DNA of 11,084 nucleotides, taken from NCBI GenBank assembly GCA_964389005.1, contig CAYMCV010000085.1, positions 1 to 11,084 of the forward strand, given 5' to 3'. A program made the translations under genes and the position numbers. This document shows positions 1 to 6,029 of the stretch, piece after piece. The DNA comes from CAYMCV01 sp964389005 (GTDB taxonomy: Bacteria > Bacillota > Clostridia > Lachnospirales > Lachnospiraceae). Within the stretch, counting starts at the first letter, position 1. The number at the start of each line of letters is the position of its first letter. The notes under the pieces were generated by a model. It was not told the DNA's origin, made no database searches, and saw only the letters and a program-made list of their open reading frames with translations.

Positions 1-110
1 TTGTTCATATCGTACAGCGTCACGCCTTCACCCTTTTCAAAAACCACGGGGTAACGATTATAGGTATGCAAAATCACCTGCTCTGCCTGTTGTATTTGTT
101 CGTTCATCAT
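1..110 (-). CDS. argD: Acetylornithine aminotransferase, N-terminal fragment
   Basis: Only the first 36 codons are present; the gene runs off the window at base 1. The reading begins MMNEQIQQAEQ and continues with NRYPVVFEKGEGVTLYD, the usual start of ArgD/class III PLP aminotransferases (Y-P-V-V-F-x-x-G-x-G). The enzyme converts N-acetylglutamate semialdehyde to N-acetylornithine in the cytoplasm using glutamate and pyridoxal phosphate. The PLP lysine and all active-site residues lie outside the window. Two ATG codons are adjacent (110 and 107). A GAGGA ribosome binding site at 122-118 sits 7 bases before the first, so 110 is chosen. The gene follows argB after 12 bases and is the last visible gene of the argC operon. 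Identity rests on a short N-terminus plus operon context, which together make ArgD much the likeliest call. Confidence 0.88.
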   Translation of the reverse strand, partial: MMNEQIQQAEQVILHTYNRYPVVFEKGEGVTLYDMN

Positions 111-122
111 AAGTTTGTCCTC

Positions 123-1025
123 TCAATTCTCGTTCATGTCTTCATCTGCGACAATTGCAGTTCCAATTCCGTGCTTCGTAAAAATTTCCAAAAGCAAGCA
201 ATGTGGAATTCTTCCGTCCAAAATATGCACTCTGCTGACACCGTTCTCGACAGCTGACGTACAATTATTCAGTTTCGGAAGCATCCCGCCGCCGATAAAA
301 CCTTCTTCAATCAATTCGTGTGCGGCCGAAGCACTGATTCTCGAAATAAAAGATGACTTATCGTTGATGTCACGATACAATCCCTCAATGTCCGTCAAAA
401 ATGCAAGTTTCTCTGCTTTTACCGCTTTTGCAATCTCACATGCGGCATCGTCTGCATTGATGTTGTAACTTGCAAAGGTATCGTCAAGTCCGATGGGTGC
501 GATAATCGGTAAAAAGTCATTTTCCAGTAAATCATACAGAATCTTTGCATTGACTTCCTTAATGTCACCAACGAATCCGATGTCTTTTCCGTCCGGATAC
601 TTCTTGTCAACTTTGAGCAATCCGCCATCTTTTCCGCTGATTCCGACTGCTTTGACGCCCAGTTCCTGTACCATGGCAACCAGACTTTTATTCACTTTAT
701 TCAGAACCATCTCCGCAACTTCCATGGTTTCCGCATCCGTAACACGCAGTCCGTTGACAAACTCCGATTTCTTGCCGATTTTATCTACCCATTTACTGAT
801 TTCCTTGCCACCGCCGTGTACAATAATCGGCTTGAAACCAACCAGTTTCAGAAGCGTTACGTCTGTAATTACGTTCTTCTGCAATTCCTCGTTACTCATT
901 GCACTTCCACCGTACTTTACAACAATAATCTTCCGATTATACTTCTGTATATACGGCAATGCCTCAACAAGTACCGATGCTTTTTCCAGAACTTTTTCCA
1001 TATCTTTATTCACATTTACTTCCAT
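123..1025 (-). CDS. argB: Acetylglutamate kinase
   Basis: ATP-dependent phosphorylation of N-acetylglutamate, second step of ornithine synthesis, cytoplasmic. The 300-residue protein has the amino-acid-kinase signatures: KYGGSAM at 37-43 (phosphate-binding Lys37), HGGG at 70-73, NGLRVTD at 91-97, and a C-terminal VHILDGRIPHCLLLEIFT block before GIGTAI. A predicted helix of about 30 residues precedes the first strand. In characterised arginine-sensitive, hexameric enzymes such an N-terminal helix is present, whereas the insensitive E. coli enzyme lacks it, so arginine feedback inhibition is inferred here. An upstream in-frame ATG at 1085 would overlap argJ by 38 bases. The ATG at 1025 has AAGGGG 8 bases before it and leaves a 22-base gap after argJ, so it is chosen. 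Confidence 0.96.
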   Translation of the reverse strand: MEVNVNKDMEKVLEKASVLVEALPYIQKYNRKIIVVKYGGSAMSNEELQKNVITDVTLLKLVGFKPIIVHGGGKEISKWVDKIGKKSEFVNGLRVTDAETMEVAEMVLNKVNKSLVAMVQELGVKAVGISGKDGGLLKVDKKYPDGKDIGFVGDIKEVNAKILYDLLENDFLPIIAPIGLDDTFASYNINADDAACEIAKAVKAEKLAFLTDIEGLYRDINDKSSFISRISASAAHELIEEGFIGGGMLPKLNNCTSAVENGVSRVHILDGRIPHCLLLEIFTKHGIGTAIVADEDMNEN

Positions 1026-1047
1026 TTTTACAGCCCCTTTCGTCTCG

Positions 1048-2271
1048 TTAAGAACGGTAGTCCGCGTTGATTTTGACATAATCATATGTTAAGTCACAAC
1101 CCCATGCGCAGGCAGTCTCATCTCCGGCTTTCATATCCGCAATGATTCTGACTTCCGAACAGGAAAGGATTTCTGTTGCCTCTTCCTCGCTGTAATCGGT
1201 GGCAGTACCTTCTTTGCAAATCTGAATCTTCTTTCCGGCACCTTCAAAGTACAAATCAACATTTTCCGGATCAAACTTTGCACCGGAGTATCCCATGGCA
1301 CAAAGAATTCTTCCCCAGTTGGCATCGTGACCGTAGATGGCCGCTTTGGTCAAACTTGATGTAATAACCGCTTTGGCCAGTTTTTTGGCGTCTTCCTTGG
1401 TTGCCGCATGGATGACTTTGGTCTCAATCAATGCGGTTGCGCCCTCTCCGTCACCTGCCATCATCTTGGCAAGCGTGGTATTTACATAGGAAAGTGCTTC
1501 CGTGAATTTCAAATAATCTTCGTCTTCTTCCGTAATTTCCGGATTGCCGGCGGTGCCGTTTGCCAATAGGAGGAGCGTATCGTTCGTTGAGGTGTCGCCG
1601 TCAACCGAAATCATGTTAAATGTATCTTTTACGTTGTCGCTTAACGCTTTTTGCAACAATTCCTTACTGATGCATAAATCTGTAGTTAAAAATCCCAACA
1701 TCGTGCACATATTCGGATGAATCATTCCGGAGCCCTTGCACATTCCGCCGAGTGTTACGGTTACACCCTTAACTTCAAACGTAACCGCCGCTTCTTTGGA
1801 AATGGTATCTGTGGTCATAATGGCCTTGGCTGCCTTGGTTCCGTCTTCCAATGTATCTCCGATATTCTCTGCAAGCATTTTGACACCTGCCACAATTCTG
1901 TCAATCGGAAGTTGAACGCCGATGACGCCTGTGGATGTAACCAGTACGGCTTCCTTTGGAACTTTTAACGCCTCATAAACCGCCTGCGCCGTCTGCTCAC
2001 AGTAATTATAACCCTGTTTGCCGGTACATGCATTGGCAATTCCCGCATTCACAACAACTGCCTGTGCAAACGGTGCATGATACACAACTTCTTGATCCCA
2101 CAACACCGGTGCTGCCTTCACCACGTTACTTGTAAACGTTCCGGCCACCTTACACGGCACCTTACTGTAAACCATTGCCATGTCTTTTCTTTCCTTATAT
2201 TTAATTCCCGCTGCCGCGTCTGCTGCATAAAAACCCTTTGCCGCCGTAACTCCGCCTGAAATGATATTCAT
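1048..2271 (-). CDS. argJ: Bifunctional glutamate N-acetyltransferase/amino-acid acetyltransferase ArgJ
   Basis: Transfers the acetyl group from N-acetylornithine to glutamate, releasing ornithine and recycling acetyl groups; some family members also acetylate glutamate from acetyl-CoA. The 407-residue protein has the family's self-cleavage region KGSGMIHPNMCTMLGF, with the nucleophile-to-be at Thr190. The residue before it is Cys rather than the usual Ala. The precursor would be cut between 189 and 190 into alpha and beta chains. The C-terminus NADYRS is typical of the family. An ATG at 2292 is possible, but GGAGG lies 5 bases before the ATG at 2271, giving MNIISGGVTAAKGF, the standard ArgJ start. 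The gene lies 23 bases after the GNAT gene and 22 before argB. Whether it is mono- or bifunctional cannot be read from the sequence. Confidence 0.96.
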   Translation of the reverse strand: MNIISGGVTAAKGFYAADAAAGIKYKERKDMAMVYSKVPCKVAGTFTSNVVKAAPVLWDQEVVYHAPFAQAVVVNAGIANACTGKQGYNYCEQTAQAVYEALKVPKEAVLVTSTGVIGVQLPIDRIVAGVKMLAENIGDTLEDGTKAAKAIMTTDTISKEAAVTFEVKGVTVTLGGMCKGSGMIHPNMCTMLGFLTTDLCISKELLQKALSDNVKDTFNMISVDGDTSTNDTLLLLANGTAGNPEITEEDEDYLKFTEALSYVNTTLAKMMAGDGEGATALIETKVIHAATKEDAKKLAKAVITSSLTKAAIYGHDANWGRILCAMGYSGAKFDPENVDLYFEGAGKKIQICKEGTATDYSEEEATEILSCSEVRIIADMKAGDETACAWGCDLTYDYVKINADYRS

Positions 2272-2294
2272 ATCTGCCTCCGTTCTCCGCAATA

Positions 2295-2750
2295 CTACGG
2301 ATTATATTTTACGTCGTTTTCTGTATTCAACGTATAATCATAATAATTCAAGTCCTCACGCAGCTTCCATCCGATGCTACTCCAAAATCTATTACCGACT
2401 TCGTTCTTTTTGAAAGCTATCAGTGAAACCTTGGTGATTCCTTCGTCCTTCAATGCCTGCAGTGCAAAATCAACCATTTTTTCTCCGATTTTGCGTCTTC
2501 TGTAATCACTGCTGACACAGACATGGTAGAAACATCCGCGTCTGCCGTCGTTCCCGCACAGGATTGCTCCGACGATTTTCCCATCGCAAAGCGCAACGAC
2601 ACTTGTTGTCGGATTTCTGCGAAGAAACTTCGCGATTCCTTCTCGTGAATCGTCCAAGGAACGCATTGCGAAGCCCTGAATCGATTTCCAAAGTGCATAT
2701 ACCGCATCGTAATCTGCTTCTGTCATTGCTCTAACCGTTATTTGACTCAT
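2295..2750 (-). CDS. GNAT-family N-acetyltransferase in the arginine operon
   Basis: A 151-residue single-domain GNAT acetyltransferase, with acetyl-CoA as donor by family. It has the typical strand VVALCDGKIVGAILCG (51-66), strand 4 plus pyrophosphate loop YHVCVSSDYRRRKIGEKMV (75-93), and the C-terminal FKKNEVGNRFWSSIGW block. The usual R/Q-x-x-G-x-G/A loop reads R-R-R-K-I-G, with Lys at the first Gly position, an unusual but not necessarily inactivating change. It lies between argC (24-base gap) and argJ (23-base gap) with its own AAAGGAG site 8 bases before ATG, so it is expected to be co-expressed with arginine genes. A role as short N-acetylglutamate synthase priming the ArgJ cycle is inferred from position only. 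A YpeA/RimI-like acetyltransferase of another small molecule or protein is equally possible. Confidence 0.88.
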   Translation of the reverse strand: MSQITVRAMTEADYDAVYALWKSIQGFAMRSLDDSREGIAKFLRRNPTTSVVALCDGKIVGAILCGNDGRRGCFYHVCVSSDYRRRKIGEKMVDFALQALKDEGITKVSLIAFKKNEVGNRFWSSIGWKLREDLNYYDYTLNTENDVKYNP

Positions 2751-2774
2751 ACAATCACTCCTTTATACCTGTGT

Positions 2775-3830
2775 CTACGGGAACATCGGAACGAGGGTAA
2801 GTCCCTCATCCTCCGGAAGATTAAACATCAAGTTCATGTTCTGTACGGCCTGCCCTGCGGCTCCCTTCACCAGATTATCCATGGCACCCATCATGATGAC
2901 GCGACCTGTCCGCTCATCAATTTTGAAATTAACATCAACGTAATTGCTGCCTTCCACCCACTTTGTTTCCGGGCACTCTCCTTCGGGCAATACACGTACA
3001 AACTTTTCTTTTAGATAAAAAGAATTGTAAATTGCGCGTAATTCCTCGGCTGTCGGCAAGGTCTGATCCGCTTTCTTCAATAATGTTGCATAGGAAGTGG
3101 TCAGAATTCCACGGTTCATCGGAACCAAATGCGGTGTGAAATTCACGTAAAGTTTCTTCCCTGCCGCATATCCGAGCTGTTCTTCAATCTCCGGGGTATG
3201 ACGGTGCGTCGTTACGCCGTAAGCTTTGATATTCTCGTTCACTTCACAATATAGATTGGCTGTCTTCGCACCTCTGCCCGCACCGGAAGTTCCGCTCTTG
3301 GCATCGATGATGATGCTGTCCGGGTCAATGATTCCTTCTTTTAATAAGGGATAAATCGATAAAAACGTACATGTGGGATAGCAACCCGGGTTCGCAACCA
3401 ATCTTGCGTTTTGAACCGCTTCCCTGTTCACTTCACACAAGCCGTAAACTGCTTCTTGAATCAATTCCGGTGTCGGATGTTTGATTTTGTACCATTCCTC
3501 GTATGTCGCCACATCTTTAATCCTGAAATCGGCGCTCAAGTCAATGACTTTGACTTTGGACAAAACGTTCTCCGACAACATTGATGCGCAAAAGCCCTGC
3601 GGGGTTGCGGTAAAAACAACATCCACACGATTCATCAATTCTTCTATATTATCATCCATACAAATATCGTCAACGATTTCGAACATGTTATGATATACAT
3701 CACTGTATCTTTGATCGATATAACTCTTGGAACCATACCATACAATCTCTGCGTCCTTATGCGCTGTCAGTATTCTGACAAGTTCGCCTCCCGCATAACC
3801 CGTTGCTCCAATAATTCCTACTTTAATCAT
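2775..3830 (-). CDS. argC: N-acetyl-gamma-glutamyl-phosphate reductase
   Basis: NADPH-dependent reduction of N-acetylglutamyl phosphate to the semialdehyde, third step of ornithine synthesis. The protein is 351 residues, close to the family norm. The N-terminal Rossmann motif GATGYAGGEL (8-17) binds the cofactor. VANPGCYPT (145-153) carries the catalytic Cys150. A conserved block KSGTSGAGRG follows, and HRHTPEIEEQLG supplies the expected histidine region. AAGGAGG lies 8 bases before the ATG, making the start unambiguous. It is the first gene of the minus-strand operon argC, GNAT, argJ, argB, argD, read from the promoter region at 3910-3951. The upstream region shared with argG holds ArgR-box-like sites, so arginine repression is inferred. 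Confidence 0.97.
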   Translation of the reverse strand: MIKVGIIGATGYAGGELVRILTAHKDAEIVWYGSKSYIDQRYSDVYHNMFEIVDDICMDDNIEELMNRVDVVFTATPQGFCASMLSENVLSKVKVIDLSADFRIKDVATYEEWYKIKHPTPELIQEAVYGLCEVNREAVQNARLVANPGCYPTCTFLSIYPLLKEGIIDPDSIIIDAKSGTSGAGRGAKTANLYCEVNENIKAYGVTTHRHTPEIEEQLGYAAGKKLYVNFTPHLVPMNRGILTTSYATLLKKADQTLPTAEELRAIYNSFYLKEKFVRVLPEGECPETKWVEGSNYVDVNFKIDERTGRVIMMGAMDNLVKGAAGQAVQNMNLMFNLPEDEGLTLVPMFP

Positions 3831-3909
3831 GGCTCCTACCTCCTTATTTCATCATTTTTCGAACGTAACTTCCAATCGTAGTTTGCCGTTCGGGGATAAA
3901 TACTTTGCC

Positions 3910-3951
3910 ATCGTAGCACTTTTTTATATGAAGCGCAAGCGTTTTACGTAA
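3910..3951 (-). promoter_or_regulatory. argC operon promoter, two overlapping candidates
   Basis: Reading the minus strand, two sigma-A-like pairs each have a 17-base spacer. One is TTACGT (3951-3946) with TATAAA (3928-3923). The other is TTGCGC (3938-3933) with TACGAT (3915-3910). Either gives a leader of roughly 70-90 bases before argC. The first has the better -10. The leader is too short for a T-box, and no terminator hairpin was seen in it. Assigned by eye; which pair is used is unknown. Confidence 0.5.
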
Positions 3952-3956
3952 TTTTT

Positions 3957-4052
3957 TGCATATTTTTTCTTGTTCTGTGCATATTATACATTTTGCTGTG
4001 AATATTCTGCATATTTTCGTTTTGTTTTCATAATTATTTGCATAATTTTGCA
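3957..4052. promoter_or_regulatory. Cluster of phased TGCATA half-sites, candidate ArgR operators
   Basis: TGCATA occurs at 3957, 3978, 4008 and 4039, that is 21, 30 and 31 bases apart, close to two or three DNA turns. Two copies extend to palindromes: TGCATATTATACA (3978-3990) and TGCATAATTTTGCA (4039-4052). The second fits the ArgR/AhrC box layout TGNAT-N4-ATNCA with one mismatch and ends one base before the argG -35. A related TGAATATTC lies at 3999-4007. The array sits between the argC and argG promoters. ArgR binding is inferred from the motif and from the flanking genes; no arginine regulator gene is in the window. Confidence 0.45.
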
Positions 4053-4053
4053 C

Positions 4054-4082
4054 TTGCTTTTTGAAATGAATTGTTGTATAGT
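4054..4082 (+). promoter_or_regulatory. argG promoter
   Basis: TTGCTT (4054-4059) and TATAGT (4077-4082) with a 17-base spacer fit a sigma-A promoter. Transcription would begin near 4089, giving a leader of about 73 bases. The ArgR-box-like palindrome at 4039-4052 directly abuts the -35 and another lies in the leader, positions suited to repression. Confidence 0.6.
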
Positions 4083-4102
4083 ATGAAAAAAGCGAAACGG
4101 AT

Positions 4103-4131
4103 AATTGCATTCCTATTCATTGGACGCAATT
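4103..4131 (+). promoter_or_regulatory. argG leader: ArgR-box-like site inside a small hairpin
   Basis: TGCATTCCTATTCA at 4106-4119 matches the ArgR box arms (TGNAT, four bases, ATNCA), although its centre is not AT-only. It lies about 17 bases downstream of the inferred argG start of transcription. The same stretch can fold in RNA: AATTGC (4103-4108) pairs with GCAATT (4126-4131). No U-run follows, so this is not a terminator. Operator function is the more likely reading. Confidence 0.4.
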
Positions 4132-4161
4132 ACCTGAAATAAAACACAACGGAGGTTTATC

Positions 4162-5382
4162 ATGAAAGAGAAAGTTATACTTGCCTATTCCGGCGGATTG
4201 GATACCACGGCGATTATTCCCTGGTTGAAAGAAAACTTTGATTACGATGTTGTTTGTGTTTGCATCAATTGCGGACAGTGCGAAGAACTTGACGGTCTTG
4301 AAGAACGTGCGAAATTCTGCGGCGCGGAGAAACTCTACATTGAAGACGTTATCGATGAATTCTGTGATGAATACATTGTTCCATGCGTTCAGGCACACGC
4401 CGTATATGAGAATAAGTACTTGCTCGGCACATCCATGGCAAGACCGGTTATCGCTAAGAAATTGGTAGAAATTGCACGTAAAGAAGGTGCGACCGCTATC
4501 TGTCACGGTGCAACAGGTAAAGGAAACGATCAGATTCGTTTTGAACTCGGTATCAAGGCTCTTGCACCGGATCTTAAGATTATCGCTGCTTGGAGAAATG
4601 ATAAGTGGACCATGGATTCCCGTGAATCTGAGATTGCATACTGCAAGGCACACGGCATTGATTTACCGTTCTCCGCAGATAACAGTTACAGCCGTGACCG
4701 TAACTTATGGCACATCAGCCACGAAGGTCTGGAACTGGAAGACCCGGCAAACGAACCGAACTTTGAGCATCTCTTGGTTCTCGGAACCACTCCTGAGAAA
4801 GCACCGAATGAGGGCGAATATGTCAGCATTTCCTTTGAAAAAGGAATCCCGACTGCCATCAATGGCAAGGCGATGAAGGTTTCCGACATCATTCGTGAAT
4901 TGAATGTACTTGGCGGTAAGCACGGTATCGGTATCGTTGATATCGTAGAGAACCGTGTTGTCGGCATGAAATCCCGCGGCGTATATGAGACACCGGGCGG
5001 AACCATCCTCTACGAAGCACATCAGCAATTAGAGGAATTGATTCTTGATCGCGACACTTACACCATGAAAAAAGACCTTGGCAACAAGTTTGCCGACATC
5101 GTATATGAAGGAAAATGGTTTACGCCACTTCGTGAAGCCGTTCAAGCTTTTATCGAATCGACACAGACCTATGTCACCGGAGAAGTGAAATTCAAACTTT
5201 ACAAAGGAAACATAATCAAGGCGGGTACCACCTCTCCCTACTCTTTATATAATGAGAGCATCGCATCATTCACCACCGGTGATTTATATGATCATCACGA
5301 TGCAGAAGGATTCATCAATCTCTTTGGTCTTTCCTGCAAAGTGCGTGCAATGAAGATGCAGGAAGTCAACGGACAGAAATAA
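4162..5382 (+). CDS. argG: Argininosuccinate synthase
   Basis: Joins citrulline and aspartate with ATP hydrolysis to AMP, making argininosuccinate. The protein has 406 residues, the normal length. The N-type ATP pyrophosphatase loop AYSGGLDTT is at 8-16. Further conserved blocks include INCGQ, GTSMARP, CHGATGKGNDQIRFE (binding of aspartate and citrulline), SADNSYSRDRNLWHISHEG, and the C-terminal KLYKGNI...SPYSLYNESIASF. A GGAGG site lies 6-7 bases before ATG. The gene is divergent from argC and probably shares arginine control with it. argH, which often follows argG, is not downstream; a DUF1294 gene takes that place. Confidence 0.98.
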   Translation: MKEKVILAYSGGLDTTAIIPWLKENFDYDVVCVCINCGQCEELDGLEERAKFCGAEKLYIEDVIDEFCDEYIVPCVQAHAVYENKYLLGTSMARPVIAKKLVEIARKEGATAICHGATGKGNDQIRFELGIKALAPDLKIIAAWRNDKWTMDSRESEIAYCKAHGIDLPFSADNSYSRDRNLWHISHEGLELEDPANEPNFEHLLVLGTTPEKAPNEGEYVSISFEKGIPTAINGKAMKVSDIIRELNVLGGKHGIGIVDIVENRVVGMKSRGVYETPGGTILYEAHQQLEELILDRDTYTMKKDLGNKFADIVYEGKWFTPLREAVQAFIESTQTYVTGEVKFKLYKGNIIKAGTTSPYSLYNESIASFTTGDLYDHHDAEGFINLFGLSCKVRAMKMQEVNGQK

Positions 5383-5423
5383 ATGTAACGATTACCGAAG
5401 CATAATGGGCAACGAGGGAACGA

Positions 5424-5717
5424 ATGAATACTATTTACTACATCAGTGCATACTTAATTCTGGTAAATCTCATAGCGTTTGCTGTTATGGGCATTGATAA
5501 AAACAAGGCAAAAAGGCATAAATTCCGTATTCCTGAAGCCGTGTTGTTCATTCTTGCCATCATTGGCGGAAGCATTGGTTCCATTGGCGGAATGTATACC
5601 TTTCGGCACAAGACAAAGCATGCCTCATTTGTATTCGGTATGCCCTTTATTCTGATTCTGCAGGTGGCTGCAATTCTATGGTTGTGGCTGTCTTCCATCG
5701 AAATTGCGTTTCTGTAA
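5424..5717 (+). CDS. DUF1294 small membrane protein
   Basis: A 97-residue integral membrane protein of the DUF1294 family, function unknown. The family core is clear: MGIDKNKAKRHKFRIPE followed by a hydrophobic segment, then GGSIGSIGGMYTFRHKTKH and a further hydrophobic segment FVFGMPFILILQVAAILWLWL. Three membrane segments are expected, at about 5-22, 38-60 and 68-92, with the basic K-A-K-R-H-K-F-R loop between the first two. Start at 5424 follows GAGGG about 5 bases upstream, a moderate site. It lies 41 bases after argG with no terminator between, and a strong hairpin follows it, so it is likely co-transcribed with argG. Nothing in the sequence links it functionally to arginine. Confidence 0.88.
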   Translation: MNTIYYISAYLILVNLIAFAVMGIDKNKAKRHKFRIPEAVLFILAIIGGSIGSIGGMYTFRHKTKHASFVFGMPFILILQVAAILWLWLSSIEIAFL

Positions 5718-5729
5718 CTTTATCTATTG

Positions 5730-5763
5730 AGCCGGCATGGGATAAAATCCTTGCCGGCTTTTG
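5730..5763 (+). terminator. Intrinsic terminator of the argG unit
   Basis: AGCCGGCA (5730-5737) pairs with TGCCGGCT (5752-5759). The inner GGAT/ATCC pairing extends the stem around an AAA loop, and a short T-run follows (5759-5762). It starts 12 bases after the DUF1294 stop codon. The T-run is short, but the stem is GC-rich and almost uninterrupted. Confidence 0.8.
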
Positions 5764-5795
5764 TGTGCGCGATGCGGATATTTAACTCTTTGATG

Positions 5796-5949
5796 GGCAA
5801 AATGCATAAGAGTCAAATCTTGTTCCGCTTGCGCCGAGAATTACTATGAGCCTTCATACAAAAGCCTGTTCAGCAAAGGCTTCCAGGCTTTGAAGTCTCA
5901 TATCCATGGCGCAAAAAGGAACTTTGCTTTGACTCTTATGTATTTTGCC
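5796..5949. repeat. 154-base imperfect palindrome (MITE-like element or structured RNA)
   Basis: The outer 22-base arms (5796-5817 and 5928-5949) are inverted copies with one mismatch, reading GGCAAAAT...AGTCAAA inwards. Pairing continues inwards: GTTCC (5822-5826) with GGAAC (5918-5922), TTGCGCC (5829-5835) with the complementary GGCGCAA (5908-5914), TATGAG (5845-5850) with CTCATA (5897-5902), and AAAGCCTG (5861-5868) with CAGGCTTT (5884-5891). The apical loop is about 15 bases. No ORF of its own and no obvious target-site duplication were found. It fills most of the 312 bases between the DUF1294 and response-regulator genes. The rest of that gap holds only the terminator and the response-regulator leader. 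Confidence 0.75.
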
Positions 5950-6029
5950 AAGCAATGAACTAATTACCGCATCGCTGCTAAACTGTTTGCTACCATGATC
6001 AATCGTATTATATTTAAGGAGAATTTGCC

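Noticed and set aside
493..1092. Plus-strand open frame (199 codons) opposite argB
   Set aside because: Complement of the conserved argB coding sequence; Ser/Thr/Phe-rich shadow.
3831..3905. Arginine T-box or riboswitch in the argC leader
   Set aside because: Leader is only about 70-90 bases, with no T-box sequence and no terminator hairpin.
3852..3911. A short minus-strand ORF (MAKYLSPNGKL...) in the argC leader
   Set aside because: Starts at or before the predicted transcript start, has no ribosome site and only one Arg codon; no attenuator structure seen.
4083..4142. A 19-codon ORF (MKKAKRIIAFLF...) before argG that could be a leader peptide with two Arg codons
   Set aside because: Its ATG directly follows the -10 box and lies upstream of the expected transcript start; no ribosome site and no terminator/antiterminator pair follow.
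4117..4653. Long open frame (178 codons) antisense to argG
   Set aside because: Lies opposite a fully conserved argG; the encoded Cys/Ser/Phe-rich protein has no ribosome site or family resemblance.
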